A stretch of 64,000 nucleotides of DNA, taken from DATGMS01 sp035303945. GTDB taxonomy: Bacteria > Bacteroidota > Bacteroidia > Cytophagales > Cyclobacteriaceae. The notes beneath the pieces are model-generated. The model worked only from the letters and a program-made list of their open reading frames with translations. It was not told where the DNA came from and made no database searches. Positions 33,793 to 43,799 of the stretch are shown here, in pieces. The DNA lies in contig DATGQZ010000015.1 of the NCBI GenBank assembly GCA_035303945.1, positions 1 through 64,000 of the forward strand, written 5' to 3'. The translations under genes were made by a program, and so were the position numbers. Within the stretch, counting starts at the first letter, position 1, and every line of letters begins with the position of its first letter.

Positions 33793-35580
33793 ATGATTAA
33801 ACCCTTTATCAAAAAATACTTCAGCCATTTTTCCTACTTCTACACGCAACTAAGAAGCAGGATGCTCGTAGCTTTTGTACTCAGCATGGCGGTAGGTCTC
33901 TTGGACGGACTTGGGTTGGCCATGTTTCTACCGCTTCTGCAGATGATCGATGGAAGAACGGGTAAGGCTGAAGGCTTGGGCAGCTTGGACTTTTTGGTAA
34001 AAGGGATGAGTGGATGGGGCATCCCCTTAACCCTTACCTCGGTGCTTGGCGTTATGGTGCTGTTTTTTGTACTAAAAGCCATTTTTAAATTTACGGAGGG
34101 CGTCTACAATGTTTACCTGCAGCGGTATTTTATCCGCAAACTGCGTTTTGCCAATGTCGATCTCCTGGTCCATTATAGTTATAAGCATTTTGTGCTGTCG
34201 GATTCCGGTAAGATACAGAATACCATTAGCGGAGAAGTAGAAAGGATTATTTCGGCCTACAGAAATTATTTCATGGCCATGCAAGCGGCTTGTATGGTGT
34301 TGGTCTATGTTATCCTAGCCCTCTCCGTCAATGCCCAATTTACCCTCTTGGTATTAATCGGAGGGCTGTTGACCAACGGGATTTATTCGACCATCTATAA
34401 AAAAACCAAAAGTCTGTCCAAGCGGCTAACCCAAAGCAGCCATGGCTTTCAAGGTCTTTTGATCCAAAAAGTGGCCTTCTTTAAATACCTGAAGGCTACA
34501 GGTATGCTAAACGACTATGGCAAAAAATTAAAATCACAAATTATCGATATAGAACAAAGCCAAAAGAAAATTGGAGTTTTAAATGCATTGTTGAATGCCA
34601 TCCGTGAACCCATCATTCTGTTGATTATGGTGGCTGTCATTTTGATAGAAGTAGAGTGGTTGGGGGGTAGCCTAAGCTTGATTATCCTTAGCTTGCTGTT
34701 TTTTTACCGGGCCTTGACTTATGTGTTGGGATTGCAAAACTACTGGAACAGCTTTTTAGCCAATCATGGCTCCTTAGTCAATATGCAGGAATTTATGGCC
34801 GAGCTGAGCACAGGAAGGGAACAGCAGGGTGCACATCATATGAGGGCTTTTTCCTCTGCCATGGTGTTTGATAAGGTGGGCTTCTCCTATGGTAAAAGGG
34901 CGGTGCTTTCAAACATATCGTTTAAACTTGCCAAAAACCAGACCCTGGCTTTGGTGGGGGAAAGCGGCTCAGGCAAAACCAGCCTGATGAACCTTATGGC
35001 CGGCTTGGCGCTGCCTGATGGGGGAGAACTCTATATTGATGGTGTGCCTATTCGCAATATTGACCGGGCAAGTTTTCAGCGCCGCATAGGTTATATTACC
35101 CAAGAACCCGTGATTTTTAGTGATACCATATTTAATAATGTCACATTTTGGGACGCGCCTACAGCTGCGAACAAGGCCCGTTTTTATGTGGCACTCCAAA
35201 AGGCTGCTGTCTATGATTTCGTAATGGGTTTGGAAGGTAGAGAAGAGGCCTTGTTGGGCAATAACGGGATTATGGTCAGTGGCGGCCAAAAGCAACGCAT
35301 TTCCATAGCCCGTGAACTGTATAAGGAGGTGGATATCTTGCTAATGGATGAGGCTACTTCTGCCCTGGACTCCGAGACGGAGAGGGTCATAAAGGAAAAT
35401 ATAGAAGCGTTAAAAGGTCATTATACCATCGTGATCATTGCCCATAGGTTATCAACTGTAAGAAATGCAGATCAAATTATCCTATTAAGGGCTGGGCAAA
35501 TCGACCGCATTGGTACATTCGAGGAATTGCTGCAACATTCCCTAACTTTTAAAAAAATGGTGGAACTGCAGGAGTTTTGA
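33793..35580 (+). CDS. ABC exporter, fused permease and ATPase (lipid-linked glycan flippase type)
   Basis: This 595-residue half-transporter has six N-terminal membrane helices and an ATPase domain. The ATPase carries Walker A GESGSGKTS, a Q-loop YITQEPVIFSDT, signature VSGGQKQRISIAREL, Walker B ILLMDEATSALDS and switch His IIAHRLSTV. The start is set at MIKPFIKKYF (33793), preceded by AGGAAAG; a TTG six codons upstream is weaker. MsbA/PglK-like exporters flip lipid-linked oligosaccharides, which fits the locus, since no Wzx flippase is seen. Confidence 0.94.
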   Translation: MIKPFIKKYFSHFSYFYTQLRSRMLVAFVLSMAVGLLDGLGLAMFLPLLQMIDGRTGKAEGLGSLDFLVKGMSGWGIPLTLTSVLGVMVLFFVLKAIFKFTEGVYNVYLQRYFIRKLRFANVDLLVHYSYKHFVLSDSGKIQNTISGEVERIISAYRNYFMAMQAACMVLVYVILALSVNAQFTLLVLIGGLLTNGIYSTIYKKTKSLSKRLTQSSHGFQGLLIQKVAFFKYLKATGMLNDYGKKLKSQIIDIEQSQKKIGVLNALLNAIREPIILLIMVAVILIEVEWLGGSLSLIILSLLFFYRALTYVLGLQNYWNSFLANHGSLVNMQEFMAELSTGREQQGAHHMRAFSSAMVFDKVGFSYGKRAVLSNISFKLAKNQTLALVGESGSGKTSLMNLMAGLALPDGGELYIDGVPIRNIDRASFQRRIGYITQEPVIFSDTIFNNVTFWDAPTAANKARFYVALQKAAVYDFVMGLEGREEALLGNNGIMVSGGQKQRISIARELYKEVDILLMDEATSALDSETERVIKENIEALKGHYTIVIIAHRLSTVRNADQIILLRAGQIDRIGTFEELLQHSLTFKKMVELQEF

Positions 35581-35755
35581 AGTAGAAAGCCCGTATGCTT
35601 AAACATGTTAATTATCAATTGTAAATCACTTGAGGTATGTTTTCCCAGACCTATTTCAACGGACTGCATTTTGAAGTGTACCGATGACTACTTGTCTACA
35701 TGCCTGTTTAAGGAAAGGAATGAATAGTCAATACTAATAGAATAATTTATTATAG

Positions 35756-36628
35756 ATGAATATAAAAAAACTAAAATTATCTATTACTACCTCACGTTTT
35801 TTTCCTTTGATTGAGCGGATGTTTTCCTATCCAATGGAGCGAAGAGAGTTTCAAAAGAAAAATGGTTACCGTCTTAAATTAAAAAATCCCCAGACAATGA
35901 ATGAAAAAATAGTTGTTAAGAAAGTACGAGATAGGAATCCTCTTTTGCCACTTACAGCAGACAAGTTTCATGTAAAGGGGCTTCTAAGACAAACCTTCGG
36001 AACTGTGTGGACAGAACAACATATCATTCCCACTTTAGATTATGGAACGCAATTCAAGACCGTCAGCCTAGCAGATTTACCAGAAGAATTTATTGTAAAG
36101 GGGACTCATCTATCTGGACGAAATCTAATTAAAACGAGAGTGAGTAATATCACACAAATCGAACTTGATAATCACATTAAAAAGATTCTCAGGTCTCGTC
36201 AAGATTATAACAATGAATGGTTATATAGCAAAATACAGCCTGGATTTATTATTGAGCCGCTGCTACGAGATGAATCAAATAACATTCCTAAAGATTTTAA
36301 ATTTATATGTATACATGGAAAGGTGCAATTAATTCAAATATTTTCAAATCGACATGATGGTATTACAAGGTCTCTTTTCGATATAAATGGGAACTATATT
36401 GAAAGCCGAAGCATGTTTAAATCTGGGCCGAACATATTACCTATCTATAACTTAAACGAAATAATTGAATTTGTTGAAACGTTAACTTTTAACTTAGACT
36501 TTGTACGGGTTGATATTTATATAATTAAAAACCGACCACTTTTTGGTGAATTAACCCATTATCCCGGTTCTGGACATTCGCCTATGGACTACAACCTTGA
36601 TCTTTCCTTGGGGAGGTTGTGGACTTAA
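35756..36628 (+). CDS. TupA-like ATP-grasp protein
   Basis: This 290-residue protein matches the TupA-like ATP-grasp family of capsule and teichuronopeptide loci: PMERREFQKKNGYRLKLKNP, NPLLPLTADKFHVKGLL, EFIVKGTHLSGRNLIKTR, FIIEPLLRDESNNIPKDFKF, VRVDIYIIKNRPLFGELTHY (metal-binding Glu) and PGSGHSPMDYNLDLSLGRLW. It may ligate an amino acid to a sugar acid. The gene is markedly AT-rich compared with its upstream neighbour, and a 175-bp non-coding gap precedes it, pointing to acquisition from elsewhere. Confidence 0.88.
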   Translation: MNIKKLKLSITTSRFFPLIERMFSYPMERREFQKKNGYRLKLKNPQTMNEKIVVKKVRDRNPLLPLTADKFHVKGLLRQTFGTVWTEQHIIPTLDYGTQFKTVSLADLPEEFIVKGTHLSGRNLIKTRVSNITQIELDNHIKKILRSRQDYNNEWLYSKIQPGFIIEPLLRDESNNIPKDFKFICIHGKVQLIQIFSNRHDGITRSLFDINGNYIESRSMFKSGPNILPIYNLNEIIEFVETLTFNLDFVRVDIYIIKNRPLFGELTHYPGSGHSPMDYNLDLSLGRLWT

Positions 36629-36698
36629 TAGCCGTTTATGGCATCATTGTTTATGTAAAATTCAAGGTAACGATTAATAGGATGAAGTGTTAATATAA

Positions 36699-37841
36699 AT
36701 GAATGGATCTACATCTAGAAAAATGAGAAAGCTCCTATTTGTGATTAGCTCCCTCGAAGGACATGGTGGAAGTGAAAGGTCCTTATGTTTAAGAGTTAAC
36801 TATTTAGTTGAGAAATATGGATACAATATTCATATAGTGACGACTCACCCTGGGGCAACAAGTAGTATCTATCCACTTAACTCAAAAATAATTGTAACTA
36901 ACATACCGACGGAACGCTACAAAAATCGCTTTATTTATAAAATTCCTCAAGTTTTAACCTGTATTAAGTGGGAGTCTGAATTGACCAACTTCATTGTAAG
37001 AAATGACTTTGATATTTGTTCCTCTCTGGGAGCGGAAACCTTTCATTATACATCTAGAGAGAAAAAGATAAAAAAAATTAAGGAGCAACGATTTACTTAT
37101 AAAAAGTATCAAACCTGGGAAAGCTGTTCCTTTATTAAAAAAATTTGGAGGCGAATTCGCTTTAAAAGCATAGTCAACACCATGAGACGAATGGATTGCG
37201 TGGTGAGCTTGACAGATGAAGATGCTTCTTTTTGGAGGAGGTATACTCAAAACGTCGTAGTTATTCCAAATTTCATTAATTTAAACAACACATTTCCCGC
37301 TTCTTTAGATAGCAATAAAATAATTTCGGTGGGACGACTTGAAAAAGAGAAAGATTTCGCTTCACTCATTGATGCATTTGAAATAGTGTCAAAACACCGT
37401 CAAAATTGGAAGTTGGAGATTTATGGAAACGGGAGTCTTAGCAACGAGCTTCTTGAAAGAGTTAAAGAATATAGACTTGGGCAATTTGTAACCATTGTTC
37501 CAGCTACCAAAGACATTTTTGAGAAATATCAACATGCGTCGATTTACGTACATACAGCTGTTTATGAAGGTTTTTCAAACTCTGTTCTTGAAGCTCTTGC
37601 GCACCGCCTTCCTGTTGTTGCATTTGAGAGTGTAGGCGGGGTGAAAGTCTTAGTTGAAAATAAATATAATGGCTTTTTGGTTGAGAAACGAAGTGTCTCC
37701 GATTTAGCAGATAGGATGATGATGCTCATAGATGATTTTGAACTCCGTGTCAAAATGGGAGAGGCGTCTTTGAGAGTTGCAGAACGATTTACAGAAGACA
37801 AAGTGATGTCGATGTGGCATGACTTATATTCAAGCATATAA
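36699..37841 (+). CDS. Family 4 glycosyltransferase
   Basis: This 380-residue GT-B enzyme has an N-terminal domain KLLFVISSLEGHGGSERSLC (glycine-rich acceptor loop). The C-terminal donor domain has KIISVGRLEKEKDFASLIDA and the E-x7-E motif in YEGFSNSVLEALAHRLPVV. A second start at codon 9 (36723, MRKLLFVI) is equally likely. It is AT-rich, like the TupA-like gene and the next glycosyltransferase, and was probably acquired with them. Confidence 0.92.
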   Translation: MNGSTSRKMRKLLFVISSLEGHGGSERSLCLRVNYLVEKYGYNIHIVTTHPGATSSIYPLNSKIIVTNIPTERYKNRFIYKIPQVLTCIKWESELTNFIVRNDFDICSSLGAETFHYTSREKKIKKIKEQRFTYKKYQTWESCSFIKKIWRRIRFKSIVNTMRRMDCVVSLTDEDASFWRRYTQNVVVIPNFINLNNTFPASLDSNKIISVGRLEKEKDFASLIDAFEIVSKHRQNWKLEIYGNGSLSNELLERVKEYRLGQFVTIVPATKDIFEKYQHASIYVHTAVYEGFSNSVLEALAHRLPVVAFESVGGVKVLVENKYNGFLVEKRSVSDLADRMMMLIDDFELRVKMGEASLRVAERFTEDKVMSMWHDLYSSI

Positions 37842-37847
37842 AGCTTA

Positions 37848-38927
37848 ATGAGAATTGTTCGTTTGGTTTCAGAACTTGATTTTGGGGGGCTTGAAAAGGT
37901 GGTCGAATTAGCCTCTTTAGAGCTACATCAAAGGGCAGATGTAGAATTGTCCGTAGTTGTATTGTCAAAGGGAGGGAGAACCAGTGATTTTCTATCTACG
38001 TATGGAATTAAGGTAATCGTTTTAAATCAGAATTGTAGAATACCAAACTTTGGGCTGCTCTTTAGGCTCTTCAACCTTTTTAAAGAGTTGCAACCCGATG
38101 TACTTCATACATCGGGAGCAGAGGCAAACTTCCATGGATTAATAGCAGGTTTTTTAGCTGAAATTAAAGTACGCATTGGTGAAGAAATTGGTTTTCCCAA
38201 ACATCATTTTATCTGGCAATTGCTTTTTAAATGTACCTATTTATTTGCCGATATAGTCATTGTTATTTCCCAAGCGGTTCAAAAATTTATCGTAGCAAAG
38301 GGAGAAGTTCCGCTTTCCAAATCGATCGTAATATATAATCCTGTTAAGGGATTTTTCATACCTGAAACAGACTTAATGAAGGAAAAATTTACGTTTATCA
38401 CGGTAGCTAGGCTAGTGCCCATAAAAAACATCAATGGCCTTCTTCTGGCATTTAGTCAATTGGAAACCGGCAATAGTTCTTTAATTATCGTTGGGGATGG
38501 TTCATCTAGAGATTCTTTATATCAACTGGCCGTTGATTTAGGAATTTCATCGAAGGTACAATTTGTAGGATTTCAAAGCGACGTAGGCCCATACTTGGCC
38601 AAAGCGGATTGCTTTGTGTTGCCTTCATTTTCTGAAGGTTCTTCCGTTGCACTCGCTGAAGCAATGATGACTGGCTTGCCATCTATTGTCACGAAAATAG
38701 GTGGTGCTTCAGAGATATTAGGAAAGGCAAATTGTGGAATTCTTATAGATCCCTATAATGTGCTCGAGCTAAGAAACGCAATGAAATATATGATCGGGTT
38801 AGGCTATAAAGAGTGGCATGAAATGGGGAAACGGGCTCGCGATCAGGTTACGAACAAATTCTCCCCCGCTAAGCATGTGGATCAGTTACAAGCTGTATAC
38901 GGCCAGCTTTTAGATGCGAAAGATTAA
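37848..38927 (+). CDS. Family 4 glycosyltransferase
   Basis: This 359-residue GT-B enzyme has MRIVRLVSELDFGGLEKVVE at the N-terminus, FTFITVARLVPIKNINGLLL at the domain junction, and FSEGSSVALAEAMMTGLPSI containing E-x7-E for nucleotide-sugar binding. It starts 6 bp after the previous gene and overlaps the next by 14 bp. It is still AT-rich and marks the right part of the compositional island. Confidence 0.93.
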   Translation: MRIVRLVSELDFGGLEKVVELASLELHQRADVELSVVVLSKGGRTSDFLSTYGIKVIVLNQNCRIPNFGLLFRLFNLFKELQPDVLHTSGAEANFHGLIAGFLAEIKVRIGEEIGFPKHHFIWQLLFKCTYLFADIVIVISQAVQKFIVAKGEVPLSKSIVIYNPVKGFFIPETDLMKEKFTFITVARLVPIKNINGLLLAFSQLETGNSSLIIVGDGSSRDSLYQLAVDLGISSKVQFVGFQSDVGPYLAKADCFVLPSFSEGSSVALAEAMMTGLPSIVTKIGGASEILGKANCGILIDPYNVLELRNAMKYMIGLGYKEWHEMGKRARDQVTNKFSPAKHVDQLQAVYGQLLDAKD

Positions 38928-40038
38928 AATTTTGTTTTGTGTGGAGACCATAGGTTGGGGCGGTGTTGAGCAGAGGAGGCTTAACTTAATTAGGTATTTT
39001 GGGGAACAACATTTCAACATAAAAATTGTTTGCACTCAGTCGATTGGCAGGCTCTCCGAAAAATTTCCGGCGGATGTAGAAATTATTGAAGTAGGACCCT
39101 TTAAGCACCCCTTTCATTTAACCAAACATTATCAGGTACTGCAGGTTATCCGTAATTTTAAACCCCATATCATCCATGGGGCGGTATTTGAAGGCAATAC
39201 TATGGCTTGTTTTGGAGGAATTTTGGGACGTGTTCCCATCACCATATTGGAAGAAACCTCCGATCCGCAAAATCGCTCAAAAAAAGCTCACTGGCTCTTA
39301 CAGCTTTATACCAAGTTTGCAGATAAAATTATTGCCATTTCCCCTGCTGTAGCAGAGTACCTGGAGCAAATCGCCAAAGTACAACCACAAAAAATCCGGT
39401 TGATCAATAATGGGGTAGAAATACCGAGAGCTATAACAGCAACAGAAATCACGGCGCTGAAGCGACAATTAAATATTTCTGATGACGACTTAGTCATTGG
39501 AAGTGTCGGCAGGCTTAGAAATTTCCACAAGTTGTTTACGGATATTATTGAAGCGGTTGCCTTGCTGGAAGACTTTTCCTCGCTCAAGGTCTTAATTGTA
39601 GGGGAAGGGCAGGACCGGGCGCTGATTGAACATACGGCGAAAAAATTGGGGCTCGAAGAGCAGCTGATTATGGCAGGCTTGCAATCGGATACCGCTCCCT
39701 ATTATCAGTTGATGGATATCTACTGCATCGCTTCCCATATGGAGGGATTTGGATTGGTAGCGGCGGAAGCCATGTTTCATCAATTGCCTGTAATTGCAAC
39801 AGCGGTAGGCGGATTAAAGGATATCGTGGTGGATGGAGAAACGGGATTTCTGGTCCCTCCTCATCGTCCTGATTGTATGGCAGCAAAGCTTCAAACACTT
39901 ATCAGGCATCCGGAACTACGGCTAAAAATGGGCAGGAAAGGTTATCAACGGGCGCTGGAGAATTACAGTGTAGAAAGGTATGTACAACAGGTACATCAAC
40001 TGTATCAGGATCTGCTCCAAGAAAAAGGCCTAGCTTAA
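38914..40038 (+). CDS. Family 4 glycosyltransferase
   Basis: This 374-residue GT-B enzyme has ILFCVETIGWGGVEQRRLNL at the N-terminus, VIGSVGRLRNFHKLFTDIIE at the C-terminal domain, and MEGFGLVAAEAMFHQLPVIA with the E-x7-E motif, then VDGETGFLVPPHRP. Base composition returns here to that of the general genome. It overlaps the preceding gene by 14 bp and is followed by a 148-bp gap. Confidence 0.94.
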   Translation: MRKIKILFCVETIGWGGVEQRRLNLIRYFGEQHFNIKIVCTQSIGRLSEKFPADVEIIEVGPFKHPFHLTKHYQVLQVIRNFKPHIIHGAVFEGNTMACFGGILGRVPITILEETSDPQNRSKKAHWLLQLYTKFADKIIAISPAVAEYLEQIAKVQPQKIRLINNGVEIPRAITATEITALKRQLNISDDDLVIGSVGRLRNFHKLFTDIIEAVALLEDFSSLKVLIVGEGQDRALIEHTAKKLGLEEQLIMAGLQSDTAPYYQLMDIYCIASHMEGFGLVAAEAMFHQLPVIATAVGGLKDIVVDGETGFLVPPHRPDCMAAKLQTLIRHPELRLKMGRKGYQRALENYSVERYVQQVHQLYQDLLQEKGLA

Positions 40039-40186
40039 ACATTCTACTGGTGCTGGACGAGCAGGTACAATATCTAACAGATAGTTTACATTACATACCC
40101 ATGCATCCACTACTCTTTAATTACATCAGCTTGCTAAAGCTACCTTAACGGAGCTTGGCCCTCAATTCTTTTGCAGCATAAACATC

Positions 40187-41398
40187 ATGTATTCCAGAAA
40201 AAGGGTTCTTTTTGTTACTTGGGATGGACCACAGACAAATTATTTGGAAAACCTATTCTTTCCGATATTTTCCCAGCTTAAGGAATGGGATTTTCATGTG
40301 CTGCAATTTTCATGGGCAAAACAGGATAAGCCGCAAGAATTGATGCATCTCGCGCGTACTTTAGGTATCCACTATACCCATATCCCCAGCCAAAGGTGGC
40401 CGCATCCTCTAGTCGGCACGGTGTTTACTTTAAGGAAAGGCATCCAAAAGCTTAAAGCTTATATCGACCGACATCGAATAGATATATTGATGCCCAGGAG
40501 TACTTTTCCAGCCATTATGGCTCAGGCAATCAAAAGGAAGCAGCCACAACTGAAAGTGGTATTTGATGCTGATGGACTGCCTCTTGAAGAGAGGGTGGAT
40601 TTTGGTGGCCTAAATCCTCAAGGACTTCAGTACCAGTATTTGAAGCAGAAGGAAAGGCAAATGTTGCAATTGGCGGATCGTGTATTAGTACGGTCTAATC
40701 ATGCCATTGTTCATCACTTACAGAGAATCGGGGAGCAGCATAAAGGAAAGTTTTATAGGGTGAGCAATGGTCGAAATGAGCAATTTTTCAATTTGAACTC
40801 GGAGTTGCGGGAAGATTGCCGGAAAAAGCTGGGATTGGGAGACAAGGATCTGCTAGTGGTTTACACCGGCTCATTGGGTCCGCAGTATGGTGTAGATACG
40901 ATGATGCAGGTGTTTTCAGCGATTCGGCAACAATGCCTTCATAGCAAATTCCTTGTATTGACAGGAAATCCTGCATATTTAAATGACCGCCTACCGCAAT
41001 CTCTTTTAACACATGTTAAGGTAGTGTCAGGTCCGTACAATCAAATACCTGTCTGGCTCAATGCGGCGGATTTAGCCTTTGCCTTCCGACAGCCTTTGCC
41101 GAGCATGAAAGCTGTAGCCCCCATCAAGCTGGGAGAATACCTGATGATGGGTTTGCCTACCATTGCATCAAAAGGAATAGGTGATGCGGAAGGACTGCTT
41201 CAGGGTAAAACCTTCGTTCACCTTTTTGATCATCAGCAACCTGACAATATAAAAATTGCAGCAGCATGGGCGATGTCCAGAGGTGCCATTGACAAGACAT
41301 CGATCCGTCAATTTGCTTTGCAACACTTTTCATTAAACAAAAGCAAGGAGGACTACCAAACTGCATTAAAGGGATTGTTTCGTACCGATGAAGCCTAA
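40187..41398 (+). CDS. Glycosyltransferase, GT-B fold (GT4-like)
   Basis: This 403-residue protein begins KRVLFVTWDGPQTNYLENLF. The middle has a membrane-peripheral helix with LKQKERQMLQLADRVLVRSN, and the donor domain has DLLVVYTGSLGPQYGVDTMM and APIKLGEYLMMGLPTIASKG. The usual E-x7-E is not conserved; the second Glu (KLGEYL) is kept. This pattern is common in surface-polysaccharide glycosyltransferases. It overlaps the next glycosyltransferase by 11 bp. Confidence 0.9.
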   Translation: MYSRKRVLFVTWDGPQTNYLENLFFPIFSQLKEWDFHVLQFSWAKQDKPQELMHLARTLGIHYTHIPSQRWPHPLVGTVFTLRKGIQKLKAYIDRHRIDILMPRSTFPAIMAQAIKRKQPQLKVVFDADGLPLEERVDFGGLNPQGLQYQYLKQKERQMLQLADRVLVRSNHAIVHHLQRIGEQHKGKFYRVSNGRNEQFFNLNSELREDCRKKLGLGDKDLLVVYTGSLGPQYGVDTMMQVFSAIRQQCLHSKFLVLTGNPAYLNDRLPQSLLTHVKVVSGPYNQIPVWLNAADLAFAFRQPLPSMKAVAPIKLGEYLMMGLPTIASKGIGDAEGLLQGKTFVHLFDHQQPDNIKIAAAWAMSRGAIDKTSIRQFALQHFSLNKSKEDYQTALKGLFRTDEA

Positions 41399-42449
41399 AA
41401 AGATTCTCCTTTTGCCTCGATATTCCCGAATGGGGGCCAGTAGCCGGCTGAGAACCTACCAATACGTACCCTTTTTGAAAACAAAAGGAATAGAGGTTAC
41501 TGTATCCCCCTTGTTTAATGACAGGTATTTGAAAGAACTTTATGCAGGAAAAGGGACTTCTTGGCGTAATATTCTCCATTGTTATTGGGGAAGGCTGATC
41601 ACTACGCTTAAGGCAACGGAATTTGATCAGATCGTAATTGAGAAAGAGCTGTTTCCCTTTTTTCCTTCTTGGCTTGAATGGTGGCTCTACATAAAAGGCA
41701 AGTCTTATGTTGTAGACTATGATGATGCCGTTTTTCATAATTATGATCTTCACCAACGCTTTTGGGTCAGGTGGTTGCTGCGCAATAAGATTGACAAGGT
41801 GATGCGGTATAGCAAACGCGTGTTGGCAGGAAATGAATATCTTCAAGAGAAAGCGATGTCTTCAGGCGCAAAGGAGGTGGTGATATTGCCTACTGTGGTG
41901 GATGGCAGCAGGTATTTCCCAGTGGAAAAGAAGTGTGAAAACAAGTTGGTCAAGGTGGGTTGGATAGGTTCCCCCAGCACGCTAAAGTATGTTAAGGAGA
42001 TATTACCGGTCCTGAATAAGGTAAATGAAAAATATCCGTTTGAGTTGGTGATCATCGGTGGAGGAGCAAAATTAGGTTTTTCGGGTAAAGAGACCCAAGT
42101 GGCTTGGAGCGAGGAAAAGGAAGTAAGTGAAATTCAAAAGCTGGATATTGGAATTATGCCTTTGAGCAATACACCTTGGGAGAAAGGCAAATGTGGTTAC
42201 AAACTGATCCAATACATGGCTTGCGGCTTGCCGGTAGTGGGTTCACCCATAGGGTTTAATCAAAAGCTGATCTTCCATGGAAGAAATGGGTTTTTGCCAA
42301 ACGATCCTCTTAAATGGGAACAATGTCTTAAAAACCTGCTTTCCGATCGCACTTTGCGAAAACAAATGGGAGAGGAAGGCTATAGTATAATCCATCAGAA
42401 ATATGTGCTGCAAGAGTTGGCCGAACGATATTTATATGCACTACAATGA
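41388..42449 (+). CDS. Glycosyltransferase, GT-B fold
   Basis: This 353-residue enzyme has KILLLPRYSRMGASSRLRTY at the N-terminus, DQIVIEKELFPFFPSWLEWW, YVVDYDDAVFHNY, VKVGWIGSPSTLKYVKEILP, and a donor-site loop TPWEKGKCGYKLIQYMACGL typical of this GT4 subgroup (W-x-K-x-K-x-x-x-K). It overlaps its upstream partner by 11 bp, so the two probably add consecutive sugars. Confidence 0.92.
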   Translation: MKPKKILLLPRYSRMGASSRLRTYQYVPFLKTKGIEVTVSPLFNDRYLKELYAGKGTSWRNILHCYWGRLITTLKATEFDQIVIEKELFPFFPSWLEWWLYIKGKSYVVDYDDAVFHNYDLHQRFWVRWLLRNKIDKVMRYSKRVLAGNEYLQEKAMSSGAKEVVILPTVVDGSRYFPVEKKCENKLVKVGWIGSPSTLKYVKEILPVLNKVNEKYPFELVIIGGGAKLGFSGKETQVAWSEEKEVSEIQKLDIGIMPLSNTPWEKGKCGYKLIQYMACGLPVVGSPIGFNQKLIFHGRNGFLPNDPLKWEQCLKNLLSDRTLRKQMGEEGYSIIHQKYVLQELAERYLYALQ

Positions 42450-42540
42450 AATCAGGAATTTTTGACTATTCCCTCACTTCTTTCGAATAGGTGTACAGAA
42501 GAGGCTCCATGCACAATAGCAGGGTTAGCGTAATTTAATC

Positions 42541-43770
42541 ATGCTTGATATAGTAATTATTTTATTTTGTCTAGTTGCCTTGGTTAATTCCAATCAGACT
42601 ATGATGCGTAAGTTTGGCGTCACAGAATATAGATACCATCTGCACTACCTGCTGGTTTATCATCTCTTTTTTAGTCTTTTCTATACCTACTATATCTTAA
42701 ACTTTGGGGGTGATTCTTGGGGCTATTGGAAGTTTACGATGGAACAAGTTGTAATCGCTGACCCTTCTTGGATGAAATATTTTGGCGTCAGTACCACCTT
42801 TGTATTGTGGCTTAATTATATCCCCAGCAAGATCCTCGGATTGGAGTATATCACCGGCAATATCTTATATGGGTTTTTGGGTTTTGTCGGCATGCGGTAT
42901 CTTTTTTTAATGACCTATAAGCATTTTCCTACCAACTATTCTATAGCCAGTATACCGTTATTTCCGACGATTTTTTATCTCCCCAATATGCATTTCTGGT
43001 CATCCGGCGTGGGAAAAGACGCGCTATGTTTTTGGGGGATCGCCTGGTTCTTTTTTGCAGTGCAGAACTATAAAGAAAGATGGTGGCAAGGGGCGCTGGC
43101 ATTGTTTATTGTGTATTATACCCGGCCCCATATGGGATTGGCTATGTTGGGGGGAACCACGATGGCGATTATTTTAGGCAGTGAGATCAAAAGGCAATAC
43201 AAGTTTGGGTTGTTCTTCCTTACCCTTGCCGGCACGATCTATTTCAGTGACCAAACGCTAGCTTTTTTAGGCATGGAGGATTTTTCGTTTGAGTCAATAG
43301 AAACTCTGTCAGAGTCGCAGATCAATTTTTTGAATAAGTCATACGTAGGCTCTGCTGTAGATTTGGCTGCCTACCCACTTCCGTTAAAGATTTTTACCTA
43401 TTTGTACCGGCCTTTAATTGTGGACGCCCATAACTTCATCTCCTTCGGTTCTTCCTTCGAGAATTTGTTTTACCTCTGCTTTACTTTCTTTATTTTCAGA
43501 AATTTTTCTTTGGAAGCATTTCGGGATGCACCGGTTTTCCTGAAAGCCGCTATCTTTATGTTTATGCCGGTTACTTTTGCTTTTTCGAACTCTCTAAGTA
43601 ACCTCGGAATTACCATGCGGATGAAAAACATGACCATGATTTATTTGGTTCTGTTTATTTTTTTTCTGATGGTTTATCAAAAGAAGATCAGGTTTATTCG
43701 CTATAAGGAAAAAATGGAGCTTATTAAGAAGCTCCGTGCAGCAAAACGAAAGCAAAAAATAGACAGCTAA
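42541..43770 (+). CDS. Polytopic membrane protein, putative polysaccharide polymerase (Wzy-like)
   Basis: This 409-residue protein has roughly ten hydrophobic segments, including MLDIVIILFCLVALVNS and a large middle loop. FYLPNMHFWSSGVGKDALCF and YYTRPHMGLAMLGGTTMAII resemble motifs in Bacteroidota Wzy/EpsG-like proteins (HxW...GKD). The C-terminus is highly basic (RAAKRKQKIDS). The position at the end of a glycosyltransferase row fits a polymerase. Wzy proteins are very divergent, so the call is by topology and context. Confidence 0.72.
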   Translation: MLDIVIILFCLVALVNSNQTMMRKFGVTEYRYHLHYLLVYHLFFSLFYTYYILNFGGDSWGYWKFTMEQVVIADPSWMKYFGVSTTFVLWLNYIPSKILGLEYITGNILYGFLGFVGMRYLFLMTYKHFPTNYSIASIPLFPTIFYLPNMHFWSSGVGKDALCFWGIAWFFFAVQNYKERWWQGALALFIVYYTRPHMGLAMLGGTTMAIILGSEIKRQYKFGLFFLTLAGTIYFSDQTLAFLGMEDFSFESIETLSESQINFLNKSYVGSAVDLAAYPLPLKIFTYLYRPLIVDAHNFISFGSSFENLFYLCFTFFIFRNFSLEAFRDAPVFLKAAIFMFMPVTFAFSNSLSNLGITMRMKNMTMIYLVLFIFFLMVYQKKIRFIRYKEKMELIKKLRAAKRKQKIDS

Positions 43771-43799
43771 GAGGCAATTATTTAATTTTTAACTACTAT

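Noticed and set aside
37848..40038. Two consecutive glycosyltransferases considered as a single broken gene
   Set aside because: Each has complete N- and C-terminal GT-B domains with its own E-x7-E motif.
41157..41846. 229-codon minus-strand ORF
   Set aside because: It is antisense to two overlapping glycosyltransferase genes with clear catalytic motifs.
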